16,296 nucleotides of DNA from Ilumatobacteraceae bacterium (GCA_021741795.1 JAIOXC010000018.1:1-16296); one strand, 5' to 3'. Shown: positions 1 through 6,663, numbered from the stretch's first letter. The notes: generated from the letters alone by a model not told the origin. Numbers and translations are program-made.

Positions 1-332
1 GGAGCGATCACCAACACCACGCCCAAAGGCTGCGGAATACGGTGCGAGCTTCCTGGCAACGACACCAACGGTGTACTTACCTTGCGAGGCTCTGTCCACT
101 TCTTGATATTTTTGATGATCAATTCAATTTCGGTGATCGAAAAACCGATGTCGTAGAGCCAGGCCTCTTCTGGGCCTCGCCCAAGATCCTGTTTGAGAGC
201 AGCAGAAAAATCGTCTGCATTGTCTCGCAGCATCTTGATCATGCTCGACAGTTGAGCCTTACGCCAAGCAAGCGGGCGCGTCCTTCCAGACTCAAATGCG
301 TCACGCGCAATAGCTACTACTTGAGAAATCAT
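1..332 (-). CDS. aldehyde dehydrogenase, N-terminal part (runs off window)
   Basis: The first 110 codons of an NAD(P)-dependent aldehyde dehydrogenase; the rest lies beyond position 1. Translation on the minus strand begins MISQVVAIARDAFESGRT, continues through RPLAWRKAQL and ends with LPQ-type residues RIPQPLGVVLVIAP. This is the N-terminal helix and start of the Rossmann region of class-3-like (fatty or aromatic) aldehyde dehydrogenases, where the next residues are normally WNYP. The catalytic Cys and Glu are not in view. The ATG at 332 gives the normal family N-terminus, so I keep it although it lies only 3 nt after the 3' end of tRNA-Gly and has no room for a ribosome binding site. Substrate cannot be told from this part. 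Confidence 0.85.
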   Translation of the reverse strand, partial: MISQVVAIARDAFESGRTRPLAWRKAQLSSMIKMLRDNADDFSAALKQDLGRGPEEAWLYDIGFSITEIELIIKNIKKWTEPRKVSTPLVSLPGSSHRIPQPLGVVLVIA

Positions 333-335
333 TCG

Positions 336-407
336 AGCGGACGACGAGATTCGAACTCGCGACCCTCACCTTGGCAAGGTGATGCTCTACCACTGAGCCA
401 CGTCCGC
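336..407 (-). tRNA. tRNA-Gly (anticodon GCC)
   Basis: A complete cloverleaf on the minus strand. The acceptor stem is GCGGACG (407-401) paired with CGTCCGC (343-337), with U at 336 as discriminator, usual for tRNA-Gly. The anticodon arm reads CACCTTGCCAAGGTG, giving loop TTGCCAA and anticodon GCC. The T arm contains GAGTTCGAATCTC. CCA is not encoded (the next bases are CGA). It lies 24 nt after the stop of the EamA gene and 3 nt before the aldehyde dehydrogenase ATG, so it is probably processed out of a longer transcript or has a promoter inside the permease gene. Confidence 0.97.
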
Positions 408-431
408 AAAACCGGTAATTGCCTTACTTCA

Positions 432-1364
432 CTAGAGAGATGAGTTTAGCAGGGGGTCTGCGGTGGTCAACACGTCGCGATTCATAGATTCTTTGGAGCC
501 ATATCGCACTACCCCAGCCAACGATGCAAGCACTACTGCGCCGCCGATGAACTGCACCAGGTTGATTCGTTGCTCGAATACCAGCCATGCGCCGATCATC
601 GAGAGCACGGGCATCAGCAGCGAAATCAACGATGATGTTGAAGCAGGAACAAACCTCTGAGCCCACACCATCAGTGTGTGTCCCACTGTGCCCGTAAAAC
701 ATGTCATCAACACGATCAGTCCAATATCGCGGGCTGTCACCTTGCCCAGATCGGTTGAAGTTGCAATAGCCCATGGAGCCACTACTACAACCTGAGCAAC
801 GCTTACACCGAAAATAAAGGCCCACGCACCTACTCCGTCGGTACGAACCTTTTTGCAGGCCACGAAATAGCCGGTCCACAGAATAGCGTTGATGAGTGCA
901 TATACATCTCCGCGAAGCGTTGCACCGCCCGAGCCGTTTGCGCCGAAAACGATTGCGCAGATTCCTGCAAAACTCACAACCGCCAACATGACTTGAACTA
1001 GGCGAATTCGCTCACCCAAAAACTTTGGCGCAACAAACAGCACCATCGCAGTGGATACGTTGCCAATAATTGTTGCGTTGGCAATTGACGTCACCTTCAT
1101 TGCGGTAAAACCACTGATCGTCGATAGCCCAAAGAAGATGCCAGGCCAAAATGTAATTTTCATCACATGTTTGGTAATCGGCACTTTGCGCAATTTCGCA
1201 ATTGCAAACAACAACGGCGGCCAAAAAATTACGCGATAGAAGATTGTTGTGTTGATTGAAACACCGATACTTAGCGTGATGATCGGACCAACACTCCACA
1301 CCAGCACTGCTGCAAACACAGCAAGGATTGGTGCTGACTGAACTCGCGTGGTGATGCGGTTCAT
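432..1364 (-). CDS. EamA-family (DMT superfamily) transporter
   Basis: A 310-residue integral membrane protein with about ten hydrophobic segments, roughly at residues 13-33, 40-57, 70-88, 96-113, 122-140, 152-170, 181-200, 213-230, 244-262 and 267-286. It has the duplicated EamA layout: each half ends with a short charged motif before its last helix (LGERI near 116-120 and VFEQRINLVQ near 262-271). These proteins export or import small metabolites or amino acids across the cytoplasmic membrane; the substrate cannot be predicted. It follows the 75-residue small protein after a 10-nt gap and precedes tRNA-Gly. No good ribosome binding site is seen before the ATG, so translation may be coupled to the upstream gene. 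Confidence 0.9.
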   Translation of the reverse strand: MNRITTRVQSAPILAVFAAVLVWSVGPIITLSIGVSINTTIFYRVIFWPPLLFAIAKLRKVPITKHVMKITFWPGIFFGLSTISGFTAMKVTSIANATIIGNVSTAMVLFVAPKFLGERIRLVQVMLAVVSFAGICAIVFGANGSGGATLRGDVYALINAILWTGYFVACKKVRTDGVGAWAFIFGVSVAQVVVVAPWAIATSTDLGKVTARDIGLIVLMTCFTGTVGHTLMVWAQRFVPASTSSLISLLMPVLSMIGAWLVFEQRINLVQFIGGAVVLASLAGVVRYGSKESMNRDVLTTADPLLNSSL

Positions 1365-1374
1365 TAAGAACTAA

Positions 1375-1602
1375 TTACTTACGCGCATCTGGCGGCCGCA
1401 GGTCGATGCGCAACACCAAAATGCCATCTTCTAACGACGCCTCGGCATCACCGATCATTGCGAAGTCTTGAAAGTCGGACTGTGCCTGTTGCAAAAACAT
1501 CTGTCGCTCTTCTCCTGCCACCGGAGGTAGCGGACGACGTTTCACTGCAGCAGCTCGCTCTTTATATCGAGCGATCATTTCGGAGGGTTCAAATGCGGCC
1601 AT
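1375..1602 (-). CDS. small conserved-looking protein of unknown function
   Basis: A 75-residue soluble protein with no signal peptide or membrane segment. The N-terminal half is helical and basic (EMIARYKERAAAVKRRPLPP). The C-terminal half is acidic with a strand-like end (ASLEDGILVLRIDLRPP), as in small actinobacterial proteins of unknown role. I do not recognise the family. It is the middle gene of a three-gene minus-strand run: 20 nt after the stop of the membrane-anchored protein upstream and 10 nt before the EamA permease. Even codon use and the absence of any better frame support it being real. Confidence 0.65.
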   Translation of the reverse strand: MAAFEPSEMIARYKERAAAVKRRPLPPVAGEERQMFLQQAQSDFQDFAMIGDAEASLEDGILVLRIDLRPPDARK

Positions 1603-1622
1603 GAGTTAAAACTACTTCCCCG

Positions 1623-1949
1623 CTACTTCAGCAACGGATCAATGACATCTCGTGGACCATTGTCCACCGGTGCTTCAACTGTTCGCTCGGGACGACTAAT
1701 GGGTTTGCGTGGAGCAGTTCTTGTCGGTTTAGCAACTGGATATTTGCTTGGGCTCATGCGCACTGCATCGAGCATTGCAACACGTTGGGCTTCATCGGCC
1801 TTGCCATAGGCGGCATCACTCATGATCTCGAGCGGCGCAAGAGCAGGAGACTCTGGCCTGGCCTCATTCCAAAACCACCAAGTCATGCGCGCGAGTGCAA
1901 TACCGACAACCACACAAACAAGGGCAATCAATGTGGTCAGTCCAAACAT
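1623..1949 (-). CDS. membrane-anchored hypothetical protein
   Basis: 108 residues starting MFGLTTLIAL. One N-terminal membrane segment (residues about 3-22), then a Pro/Arg-rich, probably disordered tail that ends DVIDPLLK. No domain is recognised. The frame could be extended to a TTG at 1955, but the ATG at 1949 is preferred: a TANNNT box (TAGGTT, 1962-1957) ends 7 nt before it, the spacing expected for a leaderless actinobacterial transcript. It is the first gene of the minus-strand run leading to EamA and tRNA-Gly, and is divergent from the gene at 1986. Confidence 0.6.
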   Translation of the reverse strand: MFGLTTLIALVCVVVGIALARMTWWFWNEARPESPALAPLEIMSDAAYGKADEAQRVAMLDAVRMSPSKYPVAKPTRTAPRKPISRPERTVEAPVDNGPRDVIDPLLK

Positions 1950-1956
1950 GTTCAAT

Positions 1957-1962
1957 AACCTA
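1957..1962 (-). promoter_or_regulatory. candidate leaderless -10 box for the gene at 1949
   Basis: TAGGTT on the minus strand, 7 nt before the ATG at 1949. It fits the TANNNT -10 consensus and the spacing at which transcription would start on or next to the start codon. No clear -35 element is seen. Confidence 0.4.
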
Positions 1963-1985
1963 CCCCAGCCAGCAATACTGAGAGC

Positions 1986-2408
1986 ATGATTCGGGGGCTG
2001 CTCAACGTTGCCAGTAGTGCGTTGTTTATCTCGCTACTCGGGTTTGCAATGTGGTGGTCGCGTCGGGGTGAGCGCCAATGGACTTCGCCAGATGGCATGC
2101 GCTGCATTTGCCAAATGCGTATTTCTGGTGACGGTCTTGAGCACCCATGGCGTGAAGTGCGCTTACTGATTATTCCGGCACTATCGACAATTGCAATCAC
2201 AGCAAAAGGTCACCGCGGAAAACCATTTCGAGGAACATGGAACTTGCTTGGAATCCCACACGCTTCACTGATTGGCGACGTTGCACCCGATCAACAAACT
2301 TTTGCCTTACATAAGCAAGGCGACACTGAAAAAACTGCGATTGTGCGAATTCACTCAGCAAGCGCAAGCATTGCGGTTATGCGAAATTGCTTTCCAGAAA
2401 TCTCTTGA
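1986..2408 (+). CDS. small membrane-anchored hypothetical protein (possibly DUF2550-like)
   Basis: 140 residues. An N-terminal membrane segment (residues about 5-24, LLNVASSALFISLLGFAMWW) is followed by RRGERQW and a small beta-rich domain with CICQMRI and W-containing strands ending near EVRLLIIPALSTIAITAKGHRG. The layout (one anchor, basic stop-transfer, Cys-containing first strand, short domain) resembles actinobacterial DUF2550 proteins, but the likeness is loose. GAGAGC just before the ATG may serve as a weak ribosome binding site. Its 3' end overlaps the 3' end of convergent metX by 32 bp. Confidence 0.6.
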   Translation: MIRGLLNVASSALFISLLGFAMWWSRRGERQWTSPDGMRCICQMRISGDGLEHPWREVRLLIIPALSTIAITAKGHRGKPFRGTWNLLGIPHASLIGDVAPDQQTFALHKQGDTEKTAIVRIHSASASIAVMRNCFPEIS

Positions 2409-3549
2409 CAGGCGGGCCCACCTGATCGAGGTTGATCAGAAATGCATCGTGTCCGTGCGGTGAATCGATTTCGACATATTTGGCATCGGTGCCTTGCGCT
2501 ACCAAAACATCGCAAATCTGTTTTTGTTGATAGGTGGGGTACAAAATGTCGGATGAGATACCGAGTACAAGCGTGTTCGCTTTGATACGGCTCATTGCCT
2601 TGTTTAATCCGCCGCGACCACGCGCAACATCGTGCAAGTCCATTGCCTTACCGATGATCAAATAACTGTTGGTATCAAAACGTCGAATTAATCGGTCGCC
2701 GTGGTGGTCTAGGTAACTCTCCACCTCAAACCTGTCCCACAAACCCAAACCGTTGTAGTCGGCATCCATGTCGGCGAGGTCTCGTCCGAAGCGATCACTG
2801 AACACATTGTCTGATCTAAATGTGACTTGGGAAACCATGCGTGCAATCGACAGACCTTCCCATGGGCCCTCGCCAATTGCGGCGTCGTAGTACTCGCCGT
2901 TATTCCATTTCGGGTCAAGACGAATAGAGCGACGACCAATTGCGCCCCATGCAATTTGTTGCGCAGTCGAGTGAGTACACGTCGCAATAGGAATAATCGT
3001 TTTGACACGATCGGGAAACGTCACAGCCCATTCAAGCACTTGCATTCCACCCATTGACCCACCAACAATGCTGTGCCACTGCACGATGCCGAGCATGTCG
3101 GTAAGGCGCAATTGCGCACGCACCATGTCGCGCACCGTGATCACGGGAAAACGTGAGCCATACGGTTTGCCGTCAATCGGATGTGCCGATGCTGGACCAG
3201 TCGAACCTTGACAACCGCCGATCACATTGCTGCACACAACAAACCATTTATTGGTATCGATGTATTGGTCTGGACCAATGACTCCTTCCCACCAACCAGG
3301 AGTTGGATGACCATCTTCGGCTGGACCAGTTGCATGGCTGTCGCCTGTCCATGCATGACACAACAGAATTGCGTTACTTTTATCAGCGTTTAATGTGCCC
3401 CAAGTTTCATATGCAAGAGAAACCGAGTTCAGTTGCGTGCCGCCATCGAGTGCAAAGGGACGGTCGACAGGAAAATGTGCGAATTGGCGTGACCCAACAG
3501 GATGCGAAGGCTGCCATGCGCCTGTGGGTAGATAATCATGTCGGGTCAT
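2377..3549 (-). CDS. metX: homoserine O-acetyltransferase
   Basis: A 390-residue alpha/beta-hydrolase enzyme that transfers acetyl from acetyl-CoA to homoserine, the activating step of methionine synthesis by direct sulfhydrylation, in the cytoplasm. Family features seen are LAYETWG, LLCHAWTGDSHA, NVIGGCQGSTGP, GSRFPVITVRDMV and the nucleophile elbow GGSMGGMQVLEWA with Ser165; Asp334 (SSDILYPTYQQ) and His367 (SPHGHDAFL) complete the triad. The frame is open for 112 more codons upstream, but that stretch is the SAM riboswitch and leader. The ATG at 3549 gives the normal family N-terminus and has AGAAGGA 8-9 nt upstream. Methionine-responsive control through the riboswitch is expected. Whether the acyl group is acetyl or succinyl cannot be settled by eye, but acetyl is usual here. 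Confidence 0.95.
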   Translation of the reverse strand: MTRHDYLPTGAWQPSHPVGSRQFAHFPVDRPFALDGGTQLNSVSLAYETWGTLNADKSNAILLCHAWTGDSHATGPAEDGHPTPGWWEGVIGPDQYIDTNKWFVVCSNVIGGCQGSTGPASAHPIDGKPYGSRFPVITVRDMVRAQLRLTDMLGIVQWHSIVGGSMGGMQVLEWAVTFPDRVKTIIPIATCTHSTAQQIAWGAIGRRSIRLDPKWNNGEYYDAAIGEGPWEGLSIARMVSQVTFRSDNVFSDRFGRDLADMDADYNGLGLWDRFEVESYLDHHGDRLIRRFDTNSYLIIGKAMDLHDVARGRGGLNKAMSRIKANTLVLGISSDILYPTYQQKQICDVLVAQGTDAKYVEIDSPHGHDAFLINLDQVGPPVKRFLESNFA

Positions 3550-3550
3550 A

Positions 3551-3609
3551 AAAAATTCCTTCTGGCTCGCCCAACTGAGCCGGCCCGTTGCTTCGTCTAC
3601 ACGACGAAA
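3551..3609 (-). promoter_or_regulatory. metX leader downstream of the SAM aptamer (expression platform)
   Basis: Between aptamer and start codon there are two hairpins: TTCGTC/GACGAA (3608-3603 with 3597-3592) and GGCTC/GAGCC (3581-3577 with 3568-3564). The second ends just before the ribosome binding site AGAAGGA. A run of six T follows, but it begins 8 nt after the stem, so it is not a standard intrinsic terminator. GCAAC (3591-3587) could pair with GTTGC (3691-3687), part of the 5' strand of P1, a possible alternative fold. Control of translation initiation seems more likely than termination; this is inference. Confidence 0.45.
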
Positions 3610-3690
3610 CCACATCTCCCATCCTTGCGGATGAGATGGCACCGTGGGCGTGACCCCGGTTGCCGGACCAATTGGTCTCTCCTGATGCAA
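3610..3690 (-). ncRNA. SAM riboswitch aptamer (SAM-I/SAM-IV superfamily)
   Basis: Upstream of metX on the minus strand. The two most conserved core segments of the SAM-I/IV clan are present: CCGGCAACC (3666-3658) and GGTGCCA (3643-3637). P1 is TTGCATC (3690-3684) with GATGTGG (3616-3610), with the AUC/GAU junction seen in SAM-I. P2 is GACC/GGTC around AATT, too short for the kink-turn of classic SAM-I. P3 is GGG/CCC next to the core. P4 is CTCATCC, a GCAA tetraloop, then GGATGGG. The short P2 and the gene downstream favour the SAM-I/IV variant or SAM-IV type over SAM-I. It should sense S-adenosylmethionine and lower metX expression. Confidence 0.82.
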
Positions 3691-3744
3691 CTTGTAGTGC
3701 ACCACCGGCCCGGTCGAGCAGACCGAGACGATGTTGCCCAAACA

Positions 3745-3764
3745 ACGATACCTGCCGATATCGT
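3745..3764. promoter_or_regulatory. inverted repeat with divergent candidate -10 boxes (metX / SET gene)
   Basis: ACGATA (3745-3750) and TATCGT (3759-3764) form a 6-bp inverted repeat around an 8-nt spacer. Each half reads TATCGT, a TANNNT -10, pointing outward on its own strand. The minus one would start the metX transcript about 50 nt before the riboswitch; the plus one would give the SET gene a leader of about 65 nt. The -35 elements are unconvincing (TTGCCC at 3734-3739, spacing 19). Confidence 0.3.
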
Positions 3765-3836
3765 GGTTGCACCACAGCGGGCGGAGTTGGTGCTGTGTAC
3801 TCGGGCGGCCACGCAGGTCGCGACCGGAGGGTCGAC

Positions 3837-4565
3837 GTGCGCAATTATCTTTCACCTCTTGCAGAAGCTCGCGAAATCGCGCCAAAAGGCTTTGGCAGTT
3901 TCGCCGTCACCCCAATTCCAATGGGCACCATAGTTGCCACATTTGGCGGAACAATTGTGAATCGAATCAACTTCGAGACTTACCCACTCGAGCAACGCAG
4001 CCGATCAATCCAAATTGATGTGGATCAATTTGTGCTCGGCCCAGAGTTGCGCGAACCAGGTGACTCCATCAATCATTCATGCTTACCCAACTGTGGAATG
4101 CGCAATGCAACACAACTCATCGCCATGGGTCCAATTGCTGTTGGCGAAGAGCTTACATACGACTATGCCACGAGCGATACGTCTGACTATGACGAGTTTG
4201 AATGCGCATGTGGATCCGATAACTGTCGTGGTCGTGTATCTAGCAATGACTGGAAGCTTCTCGATCTGCAAACTCGATATCGGCAGATATTTTCTCCCTA
4301 TGTGCAACGAAAGATTCGGGCTTCACAGTTGGTGCGCTTTCTCACCAAGCGTGATGCGGAAGATTTGGTGAACAACTATGACGCCGACCCGCAACAAGCG
4401 CTTGTCCGCGCACTACGTATCGTGACCGGCATGCCCAATGCATCATGGCGGTCACTTGTTGCTCAAGTTTCACCAGATCTAGAACATCGAGAATTCTTGT
4501 ACGGCGCAGATCAGTCATCTCTGGACAAACTTGCACAGCATCTGAACGAACAACGAAGTATTTAG
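3837..4565 (+). CDS. SET-domain protein (putative lysine methyltransferase)
   Basis: 242 residues from a GTG with GGAGGG 5 nt upstream. The SET domain covers residues about 10-112: N-terminal KGFGSFAVTPIPMGTIV, the pseudoknot motif INHSCLPNCGMRN (78-90) that forms the SAM and lysine site, and GEELTYDYA (103-111) with the conserved Tyr. A post-SET-like zinc cluster follows (FECACGSDNCRG, 121-132, with Cys86 or nearby as fourth ligand). The last 110 residues are helical and unknown. Such proteins methylate lysines using SAM; bacterial targets are mostly unknown. It is divergent from metX and its SAM riboswitch. The frame stays open upstream to 3660 but crosses the leader, so the GTG is preferred. 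Confidence 0.85.
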   Translation: MRNYLSPLAEAREIAPKGFGSFAVTPIPMGTIVATFGGTIVNRINFETYPLEQRSRSIQIDVDQFVLGPELREPGDSINHSCLPNCGMRNATQLIAMGPIAVGEELTYDYATSDTSDYDEFECACGSDNCRGRVSSNDWKLLDLQTRYRQIFSPYVQRKIRASQLVRFLTKRDAEDLVNNYDADPQQALVRALRIVTGMPNASWRSLVAQVSPDLEHREFLYGADQSSLDKLAQHLNEQRSI

Positions 4566-4939
4566 ATTTTCTTTTCAAAGTCAATTGCGCATGCAGCCGT
4601 GCCGCCTGGCATTTTTTGACGATTGCGCGCAACCCAGCGGTACACGACACCAGCAATTGGTGATACAACCGGCAACGACAACGCATAACCAGCCACAGTG
4701 ATCCAGCCCCCAGCGTCTTTGCAAATGCGAGCCACCGCCTTGTGCGCGCTCAGAATCCGCGATGAGTCTGCGCTCACCCACTGCAAGGCTGTTTGACACT
4801 GCTGGGCGGTAAGACCCAACGATCCGAGATCCGCTTTTTGCCAAGCGACAATGTGAGGAACTCGCTTGAAGTGTTTTTGCATCCACTGCACACAACGGAG
4901 ACAAAAGGCACAATCTCCGTCGTAAATGAGAGTGTCCAT
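4562..4939 (-). CDS. DCC-family (DUF393) thiol-disulfide-type protein
   Basis: 125 residues starting MDTLIYDGDCAFCLRCVQWM. The D-x-x-C-x-x-C signature of the DCC family is clear: Asp7, Cys10, Cys13, and an extra Cys16. A hydrophobic C-terminal stretch (about 78-100, ITVAGYALSLPVVSPIAGVVYRWV) is typical of the family. These proteins have a thioredoxin-like fold and are proposed to act in disulfide chemistry; no substrate is known. The gene overlaps the stop of the convergent SET gene by 4 bp and is divergent from SURF1 across 41 bp. A TAGCGT box 8 nt before the ATG suggests leaderless transcription. Confidence 0.88.
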   Translation of the reverse strand: MDTLIYDGDCAFCLRCVQWMQKHFKRVPHIVAWQKADLGSLGLTAQQCQTALQWVSADSSRILSAHKAVARICKDAGGWITVAGYALSLPVVSPIAGVVYRWVARNRQKMPGGTAACAIDFEKKI

Positions 4940-4947
4940 AGAGGTTT

Positions 4948-4973
4948 ACGCTAGTCGCCCATCGCACTAAGTT
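4948..4973. promoter_or_regulatory. divergent candidate leaderless promoters (DUF393 / SURF1)
   Basis: In the 41-bp gap, minus-strand TAGCGT (4953-4948) lies 8 nt before the DUF393 ATG and plus-strand TAAGTT (4968-4973) lies 7 nt before the SURF1 ATG. Both fit TANNNT and neither gene has a ribosome binding site, which together points to leaderless transcripts. Confidence 0.4.
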
Positions 4974-4980
4974 GTGTTGC

Positions 4981-5718
4981 ATGTACAAGTTTTTGTTGCG
5001 ACCAAAGTGGATGGCTTTTCATATTTTGATCGTTGCACTTGTCACAATCATGCTGATGCTTGCCAACTGGCAATGGGATCGCCATCACCAACGAGTTGCA
5101 TTTAATGACACACTCATTGAGCGCGTCGATGCACCGACACAACCACTCGAGCAAGTACTCGTCCAATTTCCTGATGCCAGTGATGCCGAATGGAGAAGCG
5201 TCGTGGTGACGGGTCTGTATCTGCAAGACCACGACATCCAGATCGTCAATGTGTCACAAGGTGGAGGACCGGGTTTTGACCCAGTTACTCCGTTACAACT
5301 GAGCGACGGTCGATTGATTCTTATCAACAGAGGGTTTATTCCGCTTGGTAGCAGTGTGCAACAAGCACCAACCGGATCTGTCACCCTGCAGGGCAGACTT
5401 CGCGCATCGTCAGTCAAACGACTTGGAGCGGTTTCCGACGCATCGAGCGGCGTACTGACCGAAGTACAACGCATTGACATCGCGCGGTTGCAACAGCAGA
5501 TGCCTTCCCCACTGGTCAATGTCTATCTAGAAATGCAATCCTCATCACCTGCAGATGATGCAACATTGTCTCGAATTGCTGAACCCACTTTTAGCAACGG
5601 CTCGCATCTTGGCTATGTGGGTCAGTGGATTCTATTTTCACTATGCACACTTGGTGGTTGGTTTGCAATCGTGAGGCGCGAAGTAACTGGCAAAAAGCAA
5701 TCAGTCCTCGGGGTGTAA
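4981..5718 (+). CDS. SURF1 family cytochrome c oxidase assembly protein
   Basis: 245 residues from ATG 4981, starting MYKFLLRPKWMAFH as actinobacterial SURF1 proteins do. An in-frame TTG at 4972 is less likely. Layout: N-terminal membrane helix (about 12-28) followed by ANWQWDRHHQR, a periplasm-side domain with DPVTPLQLSDGRLILINRGFIP (the family's TPL-L--G---LVNRG-VP motif), and a second helix near the end preceded by HLGYVGQWILFSL and followed by RRE. SURF1 helps insert heme a into cytochrome c oxidase subunit I. No oxidase gene is in the window. The last 18 bp overlap the convergent metallo-hydrolase gene. Confidence 0.93.
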   Translation: MYKFLLRPKWMAFHILIVALVTIMLMLANWQWDRHHQRVAFNDTLIERVDAPTQPLEQVLVQFPDASDAEWRSVVVTGLYLQDHDIQIVNVSQGGGPGFDPVTPLQLSDGRLILINRGFIPLGSSVQQAPTGSVTLQGRLRASSVKRLGAVSDASSGVLTEVQRIDIARLQQQMPSPLVNVYLEMQSSSPADDATLSRIAEPTFSNGSHLGYVGQWILFSLCTLGGWFAIVRREVTGKKQSVLGV

Positions 5719-6663
5719 CTCGATCTTTGCCATCCGGCGAAACTGCTCGATCACATCTGGGCTCTTGTGCGTGGCATCAATGCTGCGGTACACCGTGTCC
5801 ACATTGACACTGATACGCCCAAATTCTTTCCATTGCGCAAATGACCGACTGTTGTCGCCCAAGATGTCACGCGCAATTTCACGCGCTGCATCAAAGGCGT
5901 CCATGCCTGCGTCGTGACGCAATGTTGCTTCGCTTAATACAAACGACAGATAGTCGCGCACTCGGGCAATGCCTGCTTTATCGGTGAGCGGCCCGTGTCC
6001 TGGCACAACTACATCGATGTCGAGTTCGGACATGAGATCGCACGCCGCAATCCAATTGTCGAGAGGACCTGCCCACACAATCGGTGTGCCGCCAATAAAC
6101 AAGATGTCGCCTGTGTACAGCGTCTTTGAATCTGCAACATACGCAATTGTGTCGCCCTCCGTATGTGCTGGACCCACTTCGATCAGCTCCACGACCCTTC
6201 CACCCACTTCAATATCAAGACGTCCGTCAAAGGTGCGTGTCGGAGGCGCAAGATCGATGCCATTAAATTCAAAATCGCCAAAGAAATGTCGGAACAACTC
6301 GCCGATCTCACCAGGTGTATTATTGAGAGCAGCCAACATCGACGGTGGAACTTCCATCATCTCGTGTGCAGTGGCACTTGATGCAACGATTTCTGCTCCG
6401 GTTACAAGTTGGTTGCCATAACAGTGGTCGCCGTTGGCATGGGTGTTAACAACAGTTGCGATTGGTGCGCTGCGTGTTGCAACAGACATCGAGTCGAGCA
6501 TGGATGCCGTGAGCCGAAGATCAAACAGCGTGTCGACAAGCAGCGAGACACCGTCGCCCACAATGAGACCCGCGTTGCTGTAACCCCAACCGCCATCTGG
6601 TTGCAAGTAGGCATACGAGTTGTCGCCAACTTCGTGCAGACCAAGGGTGTATTCGTTGCTCAT
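5701..6663 (-). CDS. metallo-beta-lactamase-fold hydrolase
   Basis: 320 residues. Metal-ligand motifs in order: NTHANGDHCYGN (His75, Asn77, Asp79, His80), GPAHTEGD (His167), TGDILF (Asp186) and VVPGHGP (His223). The usual H-x-H-x-D-H carries Asn in place of the second His, a variant I know from glyoxylase-like families with NTHxNGDH, so the first metal site may be altered. The C-terminal 90 residues are a helical extension. Substrate is unknown; cytoplasmic, with no signal peptide. It is the last gene of a seven-gene minus-strand run, 9 nt after the ROK kinase. Confidence 0.85.
   Translation of the reverse strand: MSNEYTLGLHEVGDNSYAYLQPDGGWGYSNAGLIVGDGVSLLVDTLFDLRLTASMLDSMSVATRSAPIATVVNTHANGDHCYGNQLVTGAEIVASSATAHEMMEVPPSMLAALNNTPGEIGELFRHFFGDFEFNGIDLAPPTRTFDGRLDIEVGGRVVELIEVGPAHTEGDTIAYVADSKTLYTGDILFIGGTPIVWAGPLDNWIAACDLMSELDIDVVVPGHGPLTDKAGIARVRDYLSFVLSEATLRHDAGMDAFDAAREIARDILGDNSRSFAQWKEFGRISVNVDTVYRSIDATHKSPDVIEQFRRMAKIELHPED

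Noticed and set aside
1..332. The aldehyde dehydrogenase as the acetaldehyde-oxidising step of DMSP demethylation
   Set aside because: It lies 11 kb away in another operon and the visible part looks like a class-3-type enzyme.
42..443. 133-codon plus-strand frame
   Set aside because: It runs antisense through the aldehyde dehydrogenase start and tRNA-Gly; it is a shadow.
3134..3143. CGTGATCACG inside metX as a second copy of the DMSP-locus operator
   Set aside because: Only the inner GTGATCAC is shared in part; there is no TATAGT and it lies within coding sequence.
3550..3555. T run before metX as an intrinsic terminator
   Set aside because: It is 8 nt away from the nearest stem and directly precedes the ATG, with the ribosome binding site in between.
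3666..3677. GACCAATTGGTC palindrome as a protein operator
   Set aside because: It is explained by P2 of the riboswitch.
3660..3836. Upstream extension of the SET protein to 3660
   Set aside because: It crosses the antisense of the riboswitch and the shared promoter region; GTG 3837 has GGAGGG upstream and starts at the SET domain.
3550..3885. 112-codon N-terminal extension of metX
   Set aside because: It covers the SAM riboswitch and leader, is unlike MetX N-termini, and the ATG at 3549 has a good ribosome binding site.
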